NCBI GenBank assembly: GCA_023957575.1
Contig: JAMLGU010000001.1
Span: 124,001 to 188,000 of the forward strand
DNA length: 64,000 nucleotides
Reading direction: 5' to 3'
Origin: Chitinophagaceae bacterium
GTDB taxonomy: Bacteria > Bacteroidota > Bacteroidia > Chitinophagales > Chitinophagaceae
Shown here: in pieces, positions 1 to 9,119 of the stretch
Layout of the letters: each line of letters starts with the position of its first letter
Position numbering within the stretch: the first letter of the stretch is position 1
Notes under the pieces: model-generated
Seen by the model: only the letters and a program-made list of their open reading frames with translations
Databases searched by the model: none
What the model was told of the DNA's origin: nothing
Made by a program: the position numbers and the translations under genes

Positions 1-1
1 G

Positions 2-361
2 CGGCTTTTTGGCGAACAGACGCTTTTTCAAAACCTGGAAATAAAAAGACAACTCAATCCTTTTCATCCTCCCGAAAAAATTGCGGAAATGGCAGAGCGG
101 CTTGGCATAGCCACACGGTTGAATGCCCCTGCAAAAAACTGCTCCTATGGCGAGCAACAAAGGGCTGTCATCATCAGGGCCTTGCTGCAGCCATTTGATT
201 TTTTGCTGATGGATGAGCCTTTCAGCCATTTAGACGAAGCCAATGCCCGCAAAGCAATGGAACTGATTATGGAAGAAGTGCAGCTTCGCCGGGCCGGTGT
301 TATTTTTGCCGAACTGGAACGGGTTGATTTTTTCCCTGCCACACAATTCATTCATTTATAA
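2..361 (+). CDS. ABC transporter ATP-binding protein, C-terminal part
   Basis: The gene enters the window from the left edge, so only its last ~119 residues are visible. They hold a divergent ABC signature (SYGEQQR where LSGGQ is usual) followed by a Walker B segment (FLLMDEPFSHLD), the order expected for the second half of an ABC ATPase. The stop lies 8 bases before the start of a permease gene, so the two probably form one transporter operon in which this subunit hydrolyses ATP on the cytoplasmic side. The EQQR context resembles the MacB/LolD class, which pairs with FtsX-type permeases. The aromatic residue in the signature loop is unusual. Substrate unknown. Confidence 0.85.
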   Translation, partial: RLFGEQTLFQNLEIKRQLNPFHPPEKIAEMAERLGIATRLNAPAKNCSYGEQQRAVIIRALLQPFDFLLMDEPFSHLDEANARKAMELIMEEVQLRRAGVIFAELERVDFFPATQFIHL

Positions 362-369
362 ATAAATAC

Positions 370-1566
370 GTGTCATTATCCTACAAACCCATACAGCCGC
401 TTCTGCAAACTTCGGGCAATGCCTCTTCCCGATGGTTCTCGTATATTGGTTTGGGTGTAGGCGTATTGCTGCTGTTATGCTCGGTGCAGATGTTTGTAAA
501 CATACAAAAATTATTGAAAGAAGGCAGCATCCGAAAAGACGGCCATGATTATGTGTCCATCACCAAAATTATTACTAACGAAACAATGGGTCAGCCGGAG
601 AAAAACCTGTTTCACGAACCGGATATTGAAGACGTAAAAAAGCAGCCGTTTATTGAAGGTGTGTCGCCTTTAATTTCAAACGATTTCAGGGTAAAACTCA
701 GCGCCGGTAATATGCTGCCCTTCAGCACAGACATGTTTTTGGAAAGCCTTGACAATGCTTTTATTGATACCATTCCGCCCAACTTTCAATGGCAGCCGGG
801 GCAACAGGAAATACCGCTGATTCTTTCTTCCGATTTTCTTGAAATTTATAATGTATTTGCCCCCGGGCAGGGCCTGCCGCAGGTTTCCAAAGAAACGGCA
901 ATGGGCATTCCTGTGCAGATTACCTGCTATGGCAGGGCCTTTGAAGAAAATCAATTTTCCGGTCGAATCGTTGCCTTCAGCGACAGGGTCAATTCGGTAT
1001 TGGTTCCCAAAAGTTTTTTATTATGGGCCAATGAGCAGTTTGGCAACAAAACCACCCTTCAGGCCAGTCGTCTGTTTTTGAAGCTCAAAGATGCCAATGA
1101 TCCGCAACTCATTCAATATTTGGATGCCAAAGGATATAAAATCAACCGCGACAAAACACTGCTGGGGCGCAATAAGATCATTTTGCAGGCTATTTTTTCG
1201 GGGTTAGGTGTTTTTGGAATTCTGGTAGTCATTCTGGCGTTGATGCTTTTTTCGTTTTATCTGCAGTTGGTGATTGCGCGCAGCAAAGAAAGCCTTCAGT
1301 TATTGCTCACGCTGGGATACTCGCCGCGATGGTTGAGCAAAAATGTATCAGGAAAATTCATCCCTGTATATGTGTTTATAGTGTTAGCAGCGCTTGGCTG
1401 CACCCAAATCATACAATGGGCATTTCACCGGTTTGTAATGTTCGGCCGCCCCGAGCTTTCTTCCTTTGTACACTGGTTGGTGCTGCTGATTGCCGTTTCA
1501 TTAATTGCACTTTCTGCCACCGTCAATTACAGGATGGTAAAAGGACTTTTGAATAAATTATATTAG
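370..1566 (+). CDS. FtsX/MacB-type ABC transporter permease
   Basis: A 398-residue protein starting at GTG. One hydrophobic helix lies near residues 25-45, then a long extracytoplasmic region (about 50-270), then three helices in the last 130 residues. This 1+3 topology is that of MacB/LolC/FtsX permeases, which couple ATP hydrolysis to mechanical work on periplasmic or membrane-bound substrates. It follows the ATPase by 8 bases, so the pair is likely co-translated. The periplasmic domain has no motif I can name, so substrate and partners are unknown. The family assignment rests on topology and operon partner rather than on a signature sequence. Confidence 0.75.
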   Translation: MSLSYKPIQPLLQTSGNASSRWFSYIGLGVGVLLLLCSVQMFVNIQKLLKEGSIRKDGHDYVSITKIITNETMGQPEKNLFHEPDIEDVKKQPFIEGVSPLISNDFRVKLSAGNMLPFSTDMFLESLDNAFIDTIPPNFQWQPGQQEIPLILSSDFLEIYNVFAPGQGLPQVSKETAMGIPVQITCYGRAFEENQFSGRIVAFSDRVNSVLVPKSFLLWANEQFGNKTTLQASRLFLKLKDANDPQLIQYLDAKGYKINRDKTLLGRNKIILQAIFSGLGVFGILVVILALMLFSFYLQLVIARSKESLQLLLTLGYSPRWLSKNVSGKFIPVYVFIVLAALGCTQIIQWAFHRFVMFGRPELSSFVHWLVLLIAVSLIALSATVNYRMVKGLLNKLY

Positions 1567-2041
1567 TAAAGAAAAATATTGGTTTTTTGAATTGACGGCT
1601 TGTTTGAAGTAACTTATTTTCATAATCGAAGGACTATGCATTTTTAATAGTTTTAAACCCTAACCTCTAAAAAAATAGGTATTAGAGAAAAAAGGTGTAA
1701 AAACATCTAAAAAAAGTCAAAAATCGCCGCTTTACTACAATGTGGGTTAAAGCCCTTGTCAGTATAGTATTGGTTTTCGCTGTTTTTGTCCAACTGTTTT
1801 TGTGTTGGTTGTGGGTGGCGTATTTTTTATTTTACTCACAGGCTGCTTATTTTTATAGGTGTTCGTGATTGCTTCGCAGTTCAGAAGGGGAGGAGGTTTT
1901 TTTTAATTACTCACTTCATTATTACATTTTGTTTGTGTTCGTGAACCGTAAACGGTTTCAATTTTGTCTGCGTGGGAAAGGTGGAAGCTCTTTTTTTTCC
2001 GATAGGAATCGGGATGCTTACACCTGTGCGTTGGCTTTTTC
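1567..2041. other. Intergenic region between the ABC operon and the type I RM locus
   Basis: AT-rich, about 475 bases, no convincing gene. It holds the left copy of the inverted repeat that brackets the restriction locus (1820-1866) and a short hairpin (CCGAT/ATCGG arms, 1999-2012) next to a T-run. Because the T-run precedes the hairpin on the plus strand, it cannot act as a standard terminator for either flanking gene. Confidence 0.6.
1820..1868 (+). repeat. Left copy of inverted repeat flanking the type I RM locus
   Basis: Bases 1820-1842 are the exact reverse complement of 11947-11969 (23 of 23). After a 15-base divergent stretch a second 9-base block, GGTGTTCGT at 1858-1866, matches the complement of 11921-11929. 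The two copies face each other across the whole restriction operon. Confidence 0.75.
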
Positions 2042-2725
2042 TCATAACGACATTTTTACTCCGTTCCTTTTTAACCAGTTTTCATGCTCTCTAAAGTCGG
2101 GCATTTTTTTGTCTAACTCGTTCCAAAACGCTGTCGAGTGGTTAGGATGTTTTAAATGAACCATCTCATGAATGATGATATAGTCCAGAACCGAAACCGG
2201 AGCCATTATACATTTCCAATGAAAATTCAGTCCGTTCTTGGGTGTCCATGATGCCCAACGGTTTTGTAACTCTAAAACTTTAATTGTTGTCGGCTTGTGT
2301 GTAAACTTTTCTTCAATCAGTTTCAGTCGTTCCTGAATTTTGATGAGGGCTTTGTCTCGGTAAAATTCCTTAAAAACCTTGTCTGCCTTTGGAAGATATT
2401 TTTTGTCTAAGTGAAAAAAGCCTCCGCTTATTTTCAATGGCACATCTTGATTTTCTGTCAGCTTTAGTCGGTAATTTCTACCTAAGTAGAGAAATGATTG
2501 TCCGTTTACAAACTCCCGTTTTACCTTGCCATGATTTAATTCTTTCCACTTAGCAATTTTCGAAAATATCTGATACTCCTTTGATTTTACGGCTGCTTCT
2601 ACTTTCTCGTCACTTGCAGATATAGGTGCAAGCACTTTCACTGAACCATTACGTTCAATGAAGATGCTCACCGTTTTTCGTCTTTCGGTTTTTTCAATGG
2701 TAATATCAATGCCCTCTAACTTCAT
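2042..2725 (-). CDS. YgjP/DUF45-type zinc metallopeptidase
   Basis: A 227-residue protein with the zinc-protease motif HEMVH near residue 185, followed by HPNHSTAFW, which supplies a third histidine. This is the arrangement of the YgjP/SprT-like DUF45 family (often named M48 family metallopeptidase). No signal peptide or membrane helix is seen, so it is probably cytoplasmic. It is the last gene of the restriction operon, 49 bases after hsdR. Homologues are often found next to hsdR genes, but their role is not established; turnover of the restriction subunit or of damaged protein-DNA complexes is speculation. Family call firm, function unknown. Confidence 0.85.
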   Translation of the reverse strand: MKLEGIDITIEKTERRKTVSIFIERNGSVKVLAPISASDEKVEAAVKSKEYQIFSKIAKWKELNHGKVKREFVNGQSFLYLGRNYRLKLTENQDVPLKISGGFFHLDKKYLPKADKVFKEFYRDKALIKIQERLKLIEEKFTHKPTTIKVLELQNRWASWTPKNGLNFHWKCIMAPVSVLDYIIIHEMVHLKHPNHSTAFWNELDKKMPDFREHENWLKRNGVKMSL

Positions 2726-2774
2726 TCGCCTATTTCTATTTTTTTAATGGTCTCATGGAACTCGCAAGCTCGTT

Positions 2775-5700
2775 TCATCTTAAATCTGCTTCTCTGTTTT
2801 TAGCAAGTTTCATTAATTCGGTTGCCAGTTCGCTTGCTTTTGGTGAAAGTTCTGCCACTTTTGAATAACGAATTTCATCTTCAATCATTCCTTCTATTCT
2901 TTTTCTTTCTGCTGCCTTGTCTGACCAGAAATTGTTTATCTCTGCTGTCTCTTTCAATATCAGAAAGAGAGCATGTGTAAGTTCCTTAACCTTGTGAATT
3001 TCTTCTTCACTTTGGTTGGTAGTTCCCGCTTTCAGCAAATCATAAAATGGTGCTTCAACTATTGAAATTCCTTCTGTTTCCACCTTTCGTCCTTCTGCCA
3101 TTTCATCTCTTAGTTCGGTCAACTGTTTTACAATCTCTTCCCAGTTTTCCTTGTATGAGTTCAATATCATTTCTAAACGGTCTTTGAACCGATTGTAGAG
3201 TGTCGGGTCTTTTTCGAGATTTACTTTAATGTGCCAACGAATAGCATGTTCCATTTCTGATGCTTTTGATTTTGGTGTTTTGTTCAGATAATCAACTTTG
3301 GTTTTAAATTCGTCTGATAGAATTGAAACCTGCTGCACTTTGGTATCAATGCCCAATGAGAACAAATGCTTGTCAATTAACTGACGGACTTTCTGTGATG
3401 CCCACTTCAAATCCATTGTTTCGTCTTTGTAGCGGTCTTTGATTCTCCAAAGCAAGTAACCCAATCGCTTTGCCCGAATCCAGTATTCGCCACCTGCCTG
3501 AGTATTAAAAAGCAAATCCAAACTGTCAAAGAAGCTTTTTGAATAGGTTAGCAATTCTGCTCTGAACTTGATGTTCTTTGCCTGTTCAATGCAACTTTCC
3601 GCAAACTCAAATTCAGCCGATTGGTCGTTGAATTTCTGATTCAGGAAGTTTTCAATTTCATTCAGTTTGTTATCAGTGAATAGATTCAGAATGCGTTTGT
3701 ATCGGGCTTCTAATACCGGAATTTCCTTGTTGATGTCACGGAATACATTCAGAAAGTTTTTTAGTTTGTCTTTGTCCTTGTCGGTATAAATAGCCAATGC
3801 TTCGGCAAGGTGCTTGGTAACTCCGTAATAGTCCACAATCAAGCCAAAAGATTTGCCCTTTTTGGTTCTGTTTACACGGGTAATTGCCTGAAACAAATCA
3901 TGCTCTCTCATGCCTTTGTCCAGATACATTACTTGTTCAATAGGAGCATCAAAACCTGTAATCAAACGGTCGCAAACGCAAATAATACCAATGCCCGATT
4001 CGGGCTTCTCGTAATCAAAATCTTTTTTGAAACTGTTTTTTGCATCGGTGTCTAATGCTTCACGTCTTGCTTTGCTGATGTAGCCCGGCTCATTATTCCC
4101 CATGCTGGAAACGATGGCTTGCACTTTCAAAAACTCCAACTGTTTTATTCGGTCATCGTCTCTTTTGCCATCAGGCAATGCTTTCAGTTCTGCTATTTTA
4201 TTTTGAATAGCCAATTCCAGTTCATACTTATATCGCACGGCAGCCACAATGCTTGATGCAACAACCTGTGCCTTGAATCCATTTACAAGAATGTCTGTGT
4301 AATAATGTTCAATAATGTCTTTGGCTATTTCTGCAATGCGGTCTTTGCTTTCTAAATAGGCAATGAATGAGCCGTAACGCCTTTGAATTTCTTCTCTTTC
4401 TTCTTGTGTCCGCTGCTTGAACATATCTTCAAACTCGGCATCAAAAAGTTCTTTATCGTCTATTTTATCTTTGGAAACTTTTCCGATGTATTTTATTTCA
4501 ACGGTAGCTCTGTCGGCTACGGCTTTATCAAATTTGTAGGAATCAATCCACGGTTCTCCGTTTTCATCCAATCTGCCGCCAAAGCGTTCATGGGTTTTAA
4601 TTTCATGGCGTTCGGTGAGTAATGGTGTTCCGGTAAAGCCAATGCGAACAGCTTGCGGAAAAGCATTGAATAAATTATCGCCCATGTCGCCGCCTTGTGT
4701 TCGGTGGGCTTCGTCCACCATTAGCAATATGCGGTCGCTTGCATTGATGGTTTCAAACTTGTCGAATGTGGGAACTATTCCGGCATCAATAAGCGATTGA
4801 GCCGAAACATTGTTGTCCACCAAAAACTTGTGAATCATCACAATATTCAAGTTGGCCGTATCATCGTTCAGTTCTGTAAGGTCGGCTTTGCTGTCAATGA
4901 TGGAAAGGGATTCGTTGGCATATTTGAGTGTGTCTGCCAACTGTTCTTCCAAATCCACACGGTCAACAATGGAAATAATTTTCAGGTCTTTTAAGTCATC
5001 GCTGCTGCGGAGTTTACGAACCAAAAAAACCATGGTTAAACTCTTGCCGCTTCCCTGTGTATGCCAAACCACACCGCCTTTTTCTTTCGGGGTAGTTCCT
5101 TCCCGCAAATTGCGAATGATTTTTTCAACTGCCCGGTATTGGTTGTAACGGGCTACAATTTTTACCTCGGTTCCTTTTTTGATTTCAATAAACAGCGTGA
5201 AGTGTTTCAGTATGTCCACCAAAATTTCTTTGTTCAACATTCCGTGAATCAATACTTCCTGCCGCTCTTCATTGGGTGGGAATGCAACGGTTTTATATTT
5301 TTCGGGGAAAATGTCAACCCAATTGTTGTAAAAATCAAACGCTGCACTAATGGTTCCTACCCGTGCTTCGGTGCCGTGGGTAATGATGCTGAATATATTG
5401 TAGTGAAATAGCTTTTCTTCTCCTTCTTTTACTCCGTAATCGTCCTGCCTTGTGTTGGCGTATCGGGTTACTTGTAAATAGGCTTCGCTCAAAGGTTCTG
5501 CCACTTCAAAATCTTTGGCTTCCACCACCACCACAGGCATACCGTTAAGGAATAAAACAATGTCAGGAATGATGCCTTGGCGACTTGCACCGGGAGTAAG
5601 CAAACGAAACTGATTGATAGCAATAAAACTGTTTCTGTCCCAATTCCTGAAATCAACCAAACGGACTGTTGGGTTTACTTCGCCAGTCAATTCATTTTTA

Positions 5701-6014
5701 TTAACCGTTGTTCCTTTGAGCAATAAGCTGTGAATTTCCTTGTTGGCTTCGTGTAAGCTTTTGCCGGGGAAATTCTGAATTTCAAAAAGCAGTTCATTCA
5801 GTTGTTTCTCTGTGAGCCATTGGGTGCCGTCTGCTGTTTTGTTGATGGCTTTTATACTGTCTTTAAATACCTGTGGCAAAACCACCTGTTTGAAATTTTC
5901 TCTCAAACTTTTTTCGGGGTCTTGCGGAACCCCAATTCCCTGATCAAACACCTGCCAGCCTAACTGGTGGAGTTTATCTAAAAACGGTTTTTCTACATTG
6001 ATATATTCTGCCAT
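2775..6014 (-). CDS. hsdR: Type I restriction endonuclease, R subunit
   Basis: A 1079-residue motor and nuclease subunit of a type I restriction enzyme. The PD-(D/E)xK nuclease motif is visible near residues 148-167 (PDIVLF...VVVEAK). Superfamily 2 helicase motifs follow: Walker A TQGSGKS near 320, DEAH box VDEAHRTQ near 435, GFTGTP soon after, and motif VI QAITRVNRT near 710. The remaining C-terminal part is helical and probably contacts the methyltransferase core. Known role: ATP-driven translocation of unmethylated DNA and random cleavage. It starts 2 bases after the preceding AlbA-like gene, so the genes are in one transcript. Length is normal and no disruption is visible. Confidence 0.97.
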   Translation of the reverse strand: MAEYINVEKPFLDKLHQLGWQVFDQGIGVPQDPEKSLRENFKQVVLPQVFKDSIKAINKTADGTQWLTEKQLNELLFEIQNFPGKSLHEANKEIHSLLLKGTTVNKNELTGEVNPTVRLVDFRNWDRNSFIAINQFRLLTPGASRQGIIPDIVLFLNGMPVVVVEAKDFEVAEPLSEAYLQVTRYANTRQDDYGVKEGEEKLFHYNIFSIITHGTEARVGTISAAFDFYNNWVDIFPEKYKTVAFPPNEERQEVLIHGMLNKEILVDILKHFTLFIEIKKGTEVKIVARYNQYRAVEKIIRNLREGTTPKEKGGVVWHTQGSGKSLTMVFLVRKLRSSDDLKDLKIISIVDRVDLEEQLADTLKYANESLSIIDSKADLTELNDDTANLNIVMIHKFLVDNNVSAQSLIDAGIVPTFDKFETINASDRILLMVDEAHRTQGGDMGDNLFNAFPQAVRIGFTGTPLLTERHEIKTHERFGGRLDENGEPWIDSYKFDKAVADRATVEIKYIGKVSKDKIDDKELFDAEFEDMFKQRTQEEREEIQRRYGSFIAYLESKDRIAEIAKDIIEHYYTDILVNGFKAQVVASSIVAAVRYKYELELAIQNKIAELKALPDGKRDDDRIKQLEFLKVQAIVSSMGNNEPGYISKARREALDTDAKNSFKKDFDYEKPESGIGIICVCDRLITGFDAPIEQVMYLDKGMREHDLFQAITRVNRTKKGKSFGLIVDYYGVTKHLAEALAIYTDKDKDKLKNFLNVFRDINKEIPVLEARYKRILNLFTDNKLNEIENFLNQKFNDQSAEFEFAESCIEQAKNIKFRAELLTYSKSFFDSLDLLFNTQAGGEYWIRAKRLGYLLWRIKDRYKDETMDLKWASQKVRQLIDKHLFSLGIDTKVQQVSILSDEFKTKVDYLNKTPKSKASEMEHAIRWHIKVNLEKDPTLYNRFKDRLEMILNSYKENWEEIVKQLTELRDEMAEGRKVETEGISIVEAPFYDLLKAGTTNQSEEEIHKVKELTHALFLILKETAEINNFWSDKAAERKRIEGMIEDEIRYSKVAELSPKASELATELMKLAKNREADLR

Positions 6015-6016
6015 AG

Positions 6017-7825
6017 TTAAGTTCGATTATTGGTTAGATAAGCCTGCTCAGGATGATTAATCATTTCGGGGTGCAGGTATCTTAATTTTTTTTCCGCAAT
6101 CATGGTACTAAGATATTTTCTCTTGAAATACGCTTCTTCCTTATTGAAGTAAGCGGCAATCTCGGATGCCTTCCATGGCTTGAGTTTGCATAAATCTGTA
6201 ATAATTGACTCCACTTTTCCTTTGTCGTGCTCCCTTTTATTTAAAGCCTTAATCCGTTCTAAAATCTCAGGAGGTAGTGTGCTTAAACCCGGAGGTGGTG
6301 TGCTTAAATCCGAAGCTGGTGTGCTTAAATCCGGAGGTGGTGTGTTTAATCCATCGCCGGCAACATAATATGTCGCCTTACCTTTTCCCTTGGAATTCAA
6401 CAGGTTATATGTTTTCAGCAGCCTTAAGTCATTACTTGCTTTTAGGGTATCGCAGTCAGCCATTTGGCGGTAGGTGGTGTTGTCTATGGCTCCGACCTCC
6501 CTTACAAAAATAAGTGCCTGTTTTTGGCTGTCTGCCAAGTCATATCTTTCAAACTGCTTCAGCCATTCCAAGTCGTTTGCATCCAAAAAATGATGTAGTA
6601 GTAGTCGGGAAGCAAATTCATTGTTTTCACGGCTCGATTCAAAGGTTGGGGGTGCCAGATGGGCTGCCTGCATCAACCTACGCATGGCCCTAATGCCGGA
6701 ACCCTTGGTTTCTGCCAAATTGGTATCGTGAAATACTGCAGCTATGAAGGGGTTACGGGTTTCGCTTCCGGGTAGCCCTAATTTTTCCTCAGATTTCAGG
6801 GAAAAACCCGGATTTATGATTTCAATACGATTATCGTAACGAATAATTTGAGTGGGGCGGTGTTCCCGATACGAACGGTGCATTAATGCATTTACAATTG
6901 CCTCACGAAGGGCTTTCATGGGCAAACCGGTTGAAACTGCCTGCACATCATCTTCGGGCAACAAAAAACCTTTGGGCAAATCGGCATTAATAGCTTCTAT
7001 CAAACGATACAGCACTAAAATGAGAGGTCCTCTCATATCAATAGTGGTAAAACGTTCATCAGGGTTTTCAACCCAATTATTGCCCGGTACCCGAATATAA
7101 TCGGCACGGAGCATGGGGAAAGTGCTGCGTTGTATTTTGGAATTGCCAAACAACAGCAATCCGGCCAGGTTTAACTCATTTGAGTTTTCCTTATTTACAC
7201 ATCCCAACGCTTCCAGCAATTCAGTATCGGAGTAGGTAAGCTCTTCGGCAGCAGGATTCACTTTTTCGCGAAGTGAACGGTACCGTTTTAACGCATTTTC
7301 ATCTACATCAGCAACAGATGTTCCTTTAACGGGTGTTTGGTCATAGCTGCCGGTGTTCTGATAAAACACATGCATATCATCATCGGTACAGTGCTGGTCT
7401 GTGGCACCTATCCTGCGCAATGCTCCGGAAGGCAATCCTTTTTTGGTGAAGTAGAGTGGTTTTTGTTTGGCCGGCAGTTCATCTACCCATATTTTTAGCA
7501 CTGGCAATCCATTGATTTTCTCAATGGTCATTGCCGGCCGCACGGGCAGGTTAAACCTACCGGCACATTGGGTGGCAATATCGCTTTGCAGTTTATCCGG
7601 GTCGGGCATTGGGTCAACCTTATAAGGGGTAGCTGCTGTGGATGAATCATCCGCACTGATGCTCATTAAGATATAACCACCACCCAAGCCGGGTTCGTTT
7701 GAATAGGAACATACTGTTTCCATAATGGAAGTCGCAGTATCTCCAATTCCTTTGGCTTCAATCCACGGACACTCGTCTGTGTCGTTTAGTATCTCAAATA
7801 ATTCTTCTGCGGTATATTCAGCCAT
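6017..7825 (-). CDS. AlbA_2/Schlafen-like putative ATP-binding protein inside the RM operon
   Basis: A 602-residue protein. The N-terminal ~150 residues resemble the AlbA_2 (Schlafen-type, divergent AAA-4) domain, with WIEAKG near residue 22. A RecG-like ATP-binding C domain follows (REAIVNALMHRSYREHRP, then RIEIINPG, then TKGSGI). The C-terminal part looks like winged-helix DNA-binding segments joined by a low-complexity linker of four seven-residue repeats (variants of DLSTPPP, about residues 491-518). It lies 1 base from hsdS and 2 bases from hsdR, an insertion into the usual hsdM-hsdS-hsdR order. Related genes recur in type I loci; proposed roles are regulation or an extra antiviral layer. 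Family call firm, function inferred. Confidence 0.85.
   Translation of the reverse strand: MAEYTAEELFEILNDTDECPWIEAKGIGDTATSIMETVCSYSNEPGLGGGYILMSISADDSSTAATPYKVDPMPDPDKLQSDIATQCAGRFNLPVRPAMTIEKINGLPVLKIWVDELPAKQKPLYFTKKGLPSGALRRIGATDQHCTDDDMHVFYQNTGSYDQTPVKGTSVADVDENALKRYRSLREKVNPAAEELTYSDTELLEALGCVNKENSNELNLAGLLLFGNSKIQRSTFPMLRADYIRVPGNNWVENPDERFTTIDMRGPLILVLYRLIEAINADLPKGFLLPEDDVQAVSTGLPMKALREAIVNALMHRSYREHRPTQIIRYDNRIEIINPGFSLKSEEKLGLPGSETRNPFIAAVFHDTNLAETKGSGIRAMRRLMQAAHLAPPTFESSRENNEFASRLLLHHFLDANDLEWLKQFERYDLADSQKQALIFVREVGAIDNTTYRQMADCDTLKASNDLRLLKTYNLLNSKGKGKATYYVAGDGLNTPPPDLSTPASDLSTPPPGLSTLPPEILERIKALNKREHDKGKVESIITDLCKLKPWKASEIAAYFNKEEAYFKRKYLSTMIAEKKLRYLHPEMINHPEQAYLTNNRT
6272..6350. 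repeat. 21-bp tandem repeat coding for a proline-rich linker
   Basis: About three and a half units of 21 bases, beginning GTGCTTAAA on the plus strand. Each unit encodes one heptapeptide of the linker in the AlbA-like protein. Being a multiple of three, copy-number change would alter linker length without breaking the frame. Confidence 0.75.
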
Positions 7826-7826
7826 A

Positions 7827-9119
7827 TTAGTTATCGTTTTGTGTTATCAATTCTTCAGCAACTTTCACCCGCTTCCTCCCACTCAACAAATCCTCCATCA
7901 AACCCTTTTTCAAACTTTGGATTTTCTGTAAGTAGGTTTGCTCGATTTGGAGTTTGTTGTTGATACTCTCAATTATTGAAGCAATTTTCTCCAACTCCTC
8001 CTGATTTTTAATATCGGGAAAATTGAAAGCTTTAATCTGTTGATAATTTAGCCCTTCTCTGTTTCCAACAGCCATTGCTTTATACATTTGTCTTTGCCCG
8101 AAATCTGTATTTAAGTACTCCGATGCAAAGACAGCAATCGATTTCGATGGTTTCTTAAACCGAATAATGCAAACGTGTTGATTGACGTTTGCATTGACTA
8201 ATTCTTCAGGGAAATATGCACTTCTTCCGATTGATGCACCAGTTATATTCAGGAGAACATCAAATGGACGAACTCTCGAATTTTCCATTGTTTCATCAAT
8301 TTCATTTGGAATAAATGCTACGTCATTTAATGAGAGTTTTCCGTAGAGAATATTTTGACTTCTTAAAAATAGAATTCCTTGCGTTTTATATACCTCACTA
8401 CCACCTGTTGGAGTAACACCGCTGCCGACCTTATCAGTTAAATTCTCTAGTGTGTCACAATCCCACTCCCTCGGTATCCACCCCAACTTACTTTCTTTAT
8501 ACAGCTCAGGTGCATCTTCATAACAGGGGCGGAGTTTTCCGGTTTGTAAGTCAATGCCGCGGGTAAATAAATCCTGCAACATGCCTTGCTTAATGGCTTT
8601 GTATTTGGCAATGGCAGCTTGGGTTTTTTCTATCACCGCATCGGCTGTGGATAGGATTTTGGCGATGCGTTGTTGTTCGGTTTTTGATTTTATTAGAAGT
8701 AAAGGAAAATTGTAAACTTCTTTTGATGTAACAGCACTAAAAGTTGTTCCTGCTTCAAAAGTCTTCCAATTATCTTCATTTTGAATGAGAAGGTAGAAAA
8801 GGTATTTAGAATCAATACCGTTTGCTTTTATTGAACAAACTCCACGACCAACACATGATTCATAAGTAGCAACTCCAATATATCCAACTGGTGCTCTAAC
8901 GGTCAACAAAATATCACCTTCGTTACACACTTTTGTGATTTGAGAAGTATAAAACCGTTTGATTGATTTTCTATCTTTTATATCTGCATTACCTTGAATA
9001 AGGGGCAAGCCATTTCCTTCTTCATTATAGTAAATGGAGTCAGGTGATTGACCCATATTAATGAATGAAACATTTCCCAATATATCTTTTACTATTGCTT
9101 CACTCATAGCCAAGTTCAA
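7827..9119 (-). CDS. hsdS: Type I restriction enzyme specificity subunit
   Basis: A 430-residue protein with two target-recognition halves. Each ends in a conserved helical segment: [19 protein letters not shown] near residues 155-175, and [17 protein letters not shown] in the second half. Each half recognises one part of a bipartite DNA target. The gene overlaps the end of hsdM. The first ATG (9119) lies 20 bases inside hsdM, but the in-frame ATG at 9107 forms an ATGAGTGA overlap with the hsdM stop and could be the true start. No inverted or duplicated recognition domains lie nearby, so I see no sign of a shufflon. Specificity cannot be read from sequence alone. Confidence 0.95.
   Translation of the reverse strand: MNLAMSEAIVKDILGNVSFINMGQSPDSIYYNEEGNGLPLIQGNADIKDRKSIKRFYTSQITKVCNEGDILLTVRAPVGYIGVATYESCVGRGVCSIKANGIDSKYLFYLLIQNEDNWKTFEAGTTFSAVTSKEVYNFPLLLIKSKTEQQRIAKILSTADAVIEKTQAAIAKYKAIKQGMLQDLFTRGIDLQTGKLRPCYEDAPELYKESKLGWIPREWDCDTLENLTDKVGSGVTPTGGSEVYKTQGILFLRSQNILYGKLSLNDVAFIPNEIDETMENSRVRPFDVLLNITGASIGRSAYFPEELVNANVNQHVCIIRFKKPSKSIAVFASEYLNTDFGQRQMYKAMAVGNREGLNYQQIKAFNFPDIKNQEELEKIASIIESINNKLQIEQTYLQKIQSLKKGLMEDLLSGRKRVKVAEELITQNDN

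Noticed and set aside
1999..2012. Terminator for the metalloprotease gene
   Set aside because: The hairpin is followed by an A-run rather than a T-run on the minus strand, so it does not fit an intrinsic terminator.
1869..2159. 96-residue plus-strand frame
   Set aside because: Overlaps the metalloprotease gene in antisense and crosses T-runs; Phe/Ser-rich composition typical of a chance frame.
7827..9119. Phase-variable hsdS shufflon
   Set aside because: Only one hsdS is present and no duplicated or inverted recognition domains or recombinase lie nearby.
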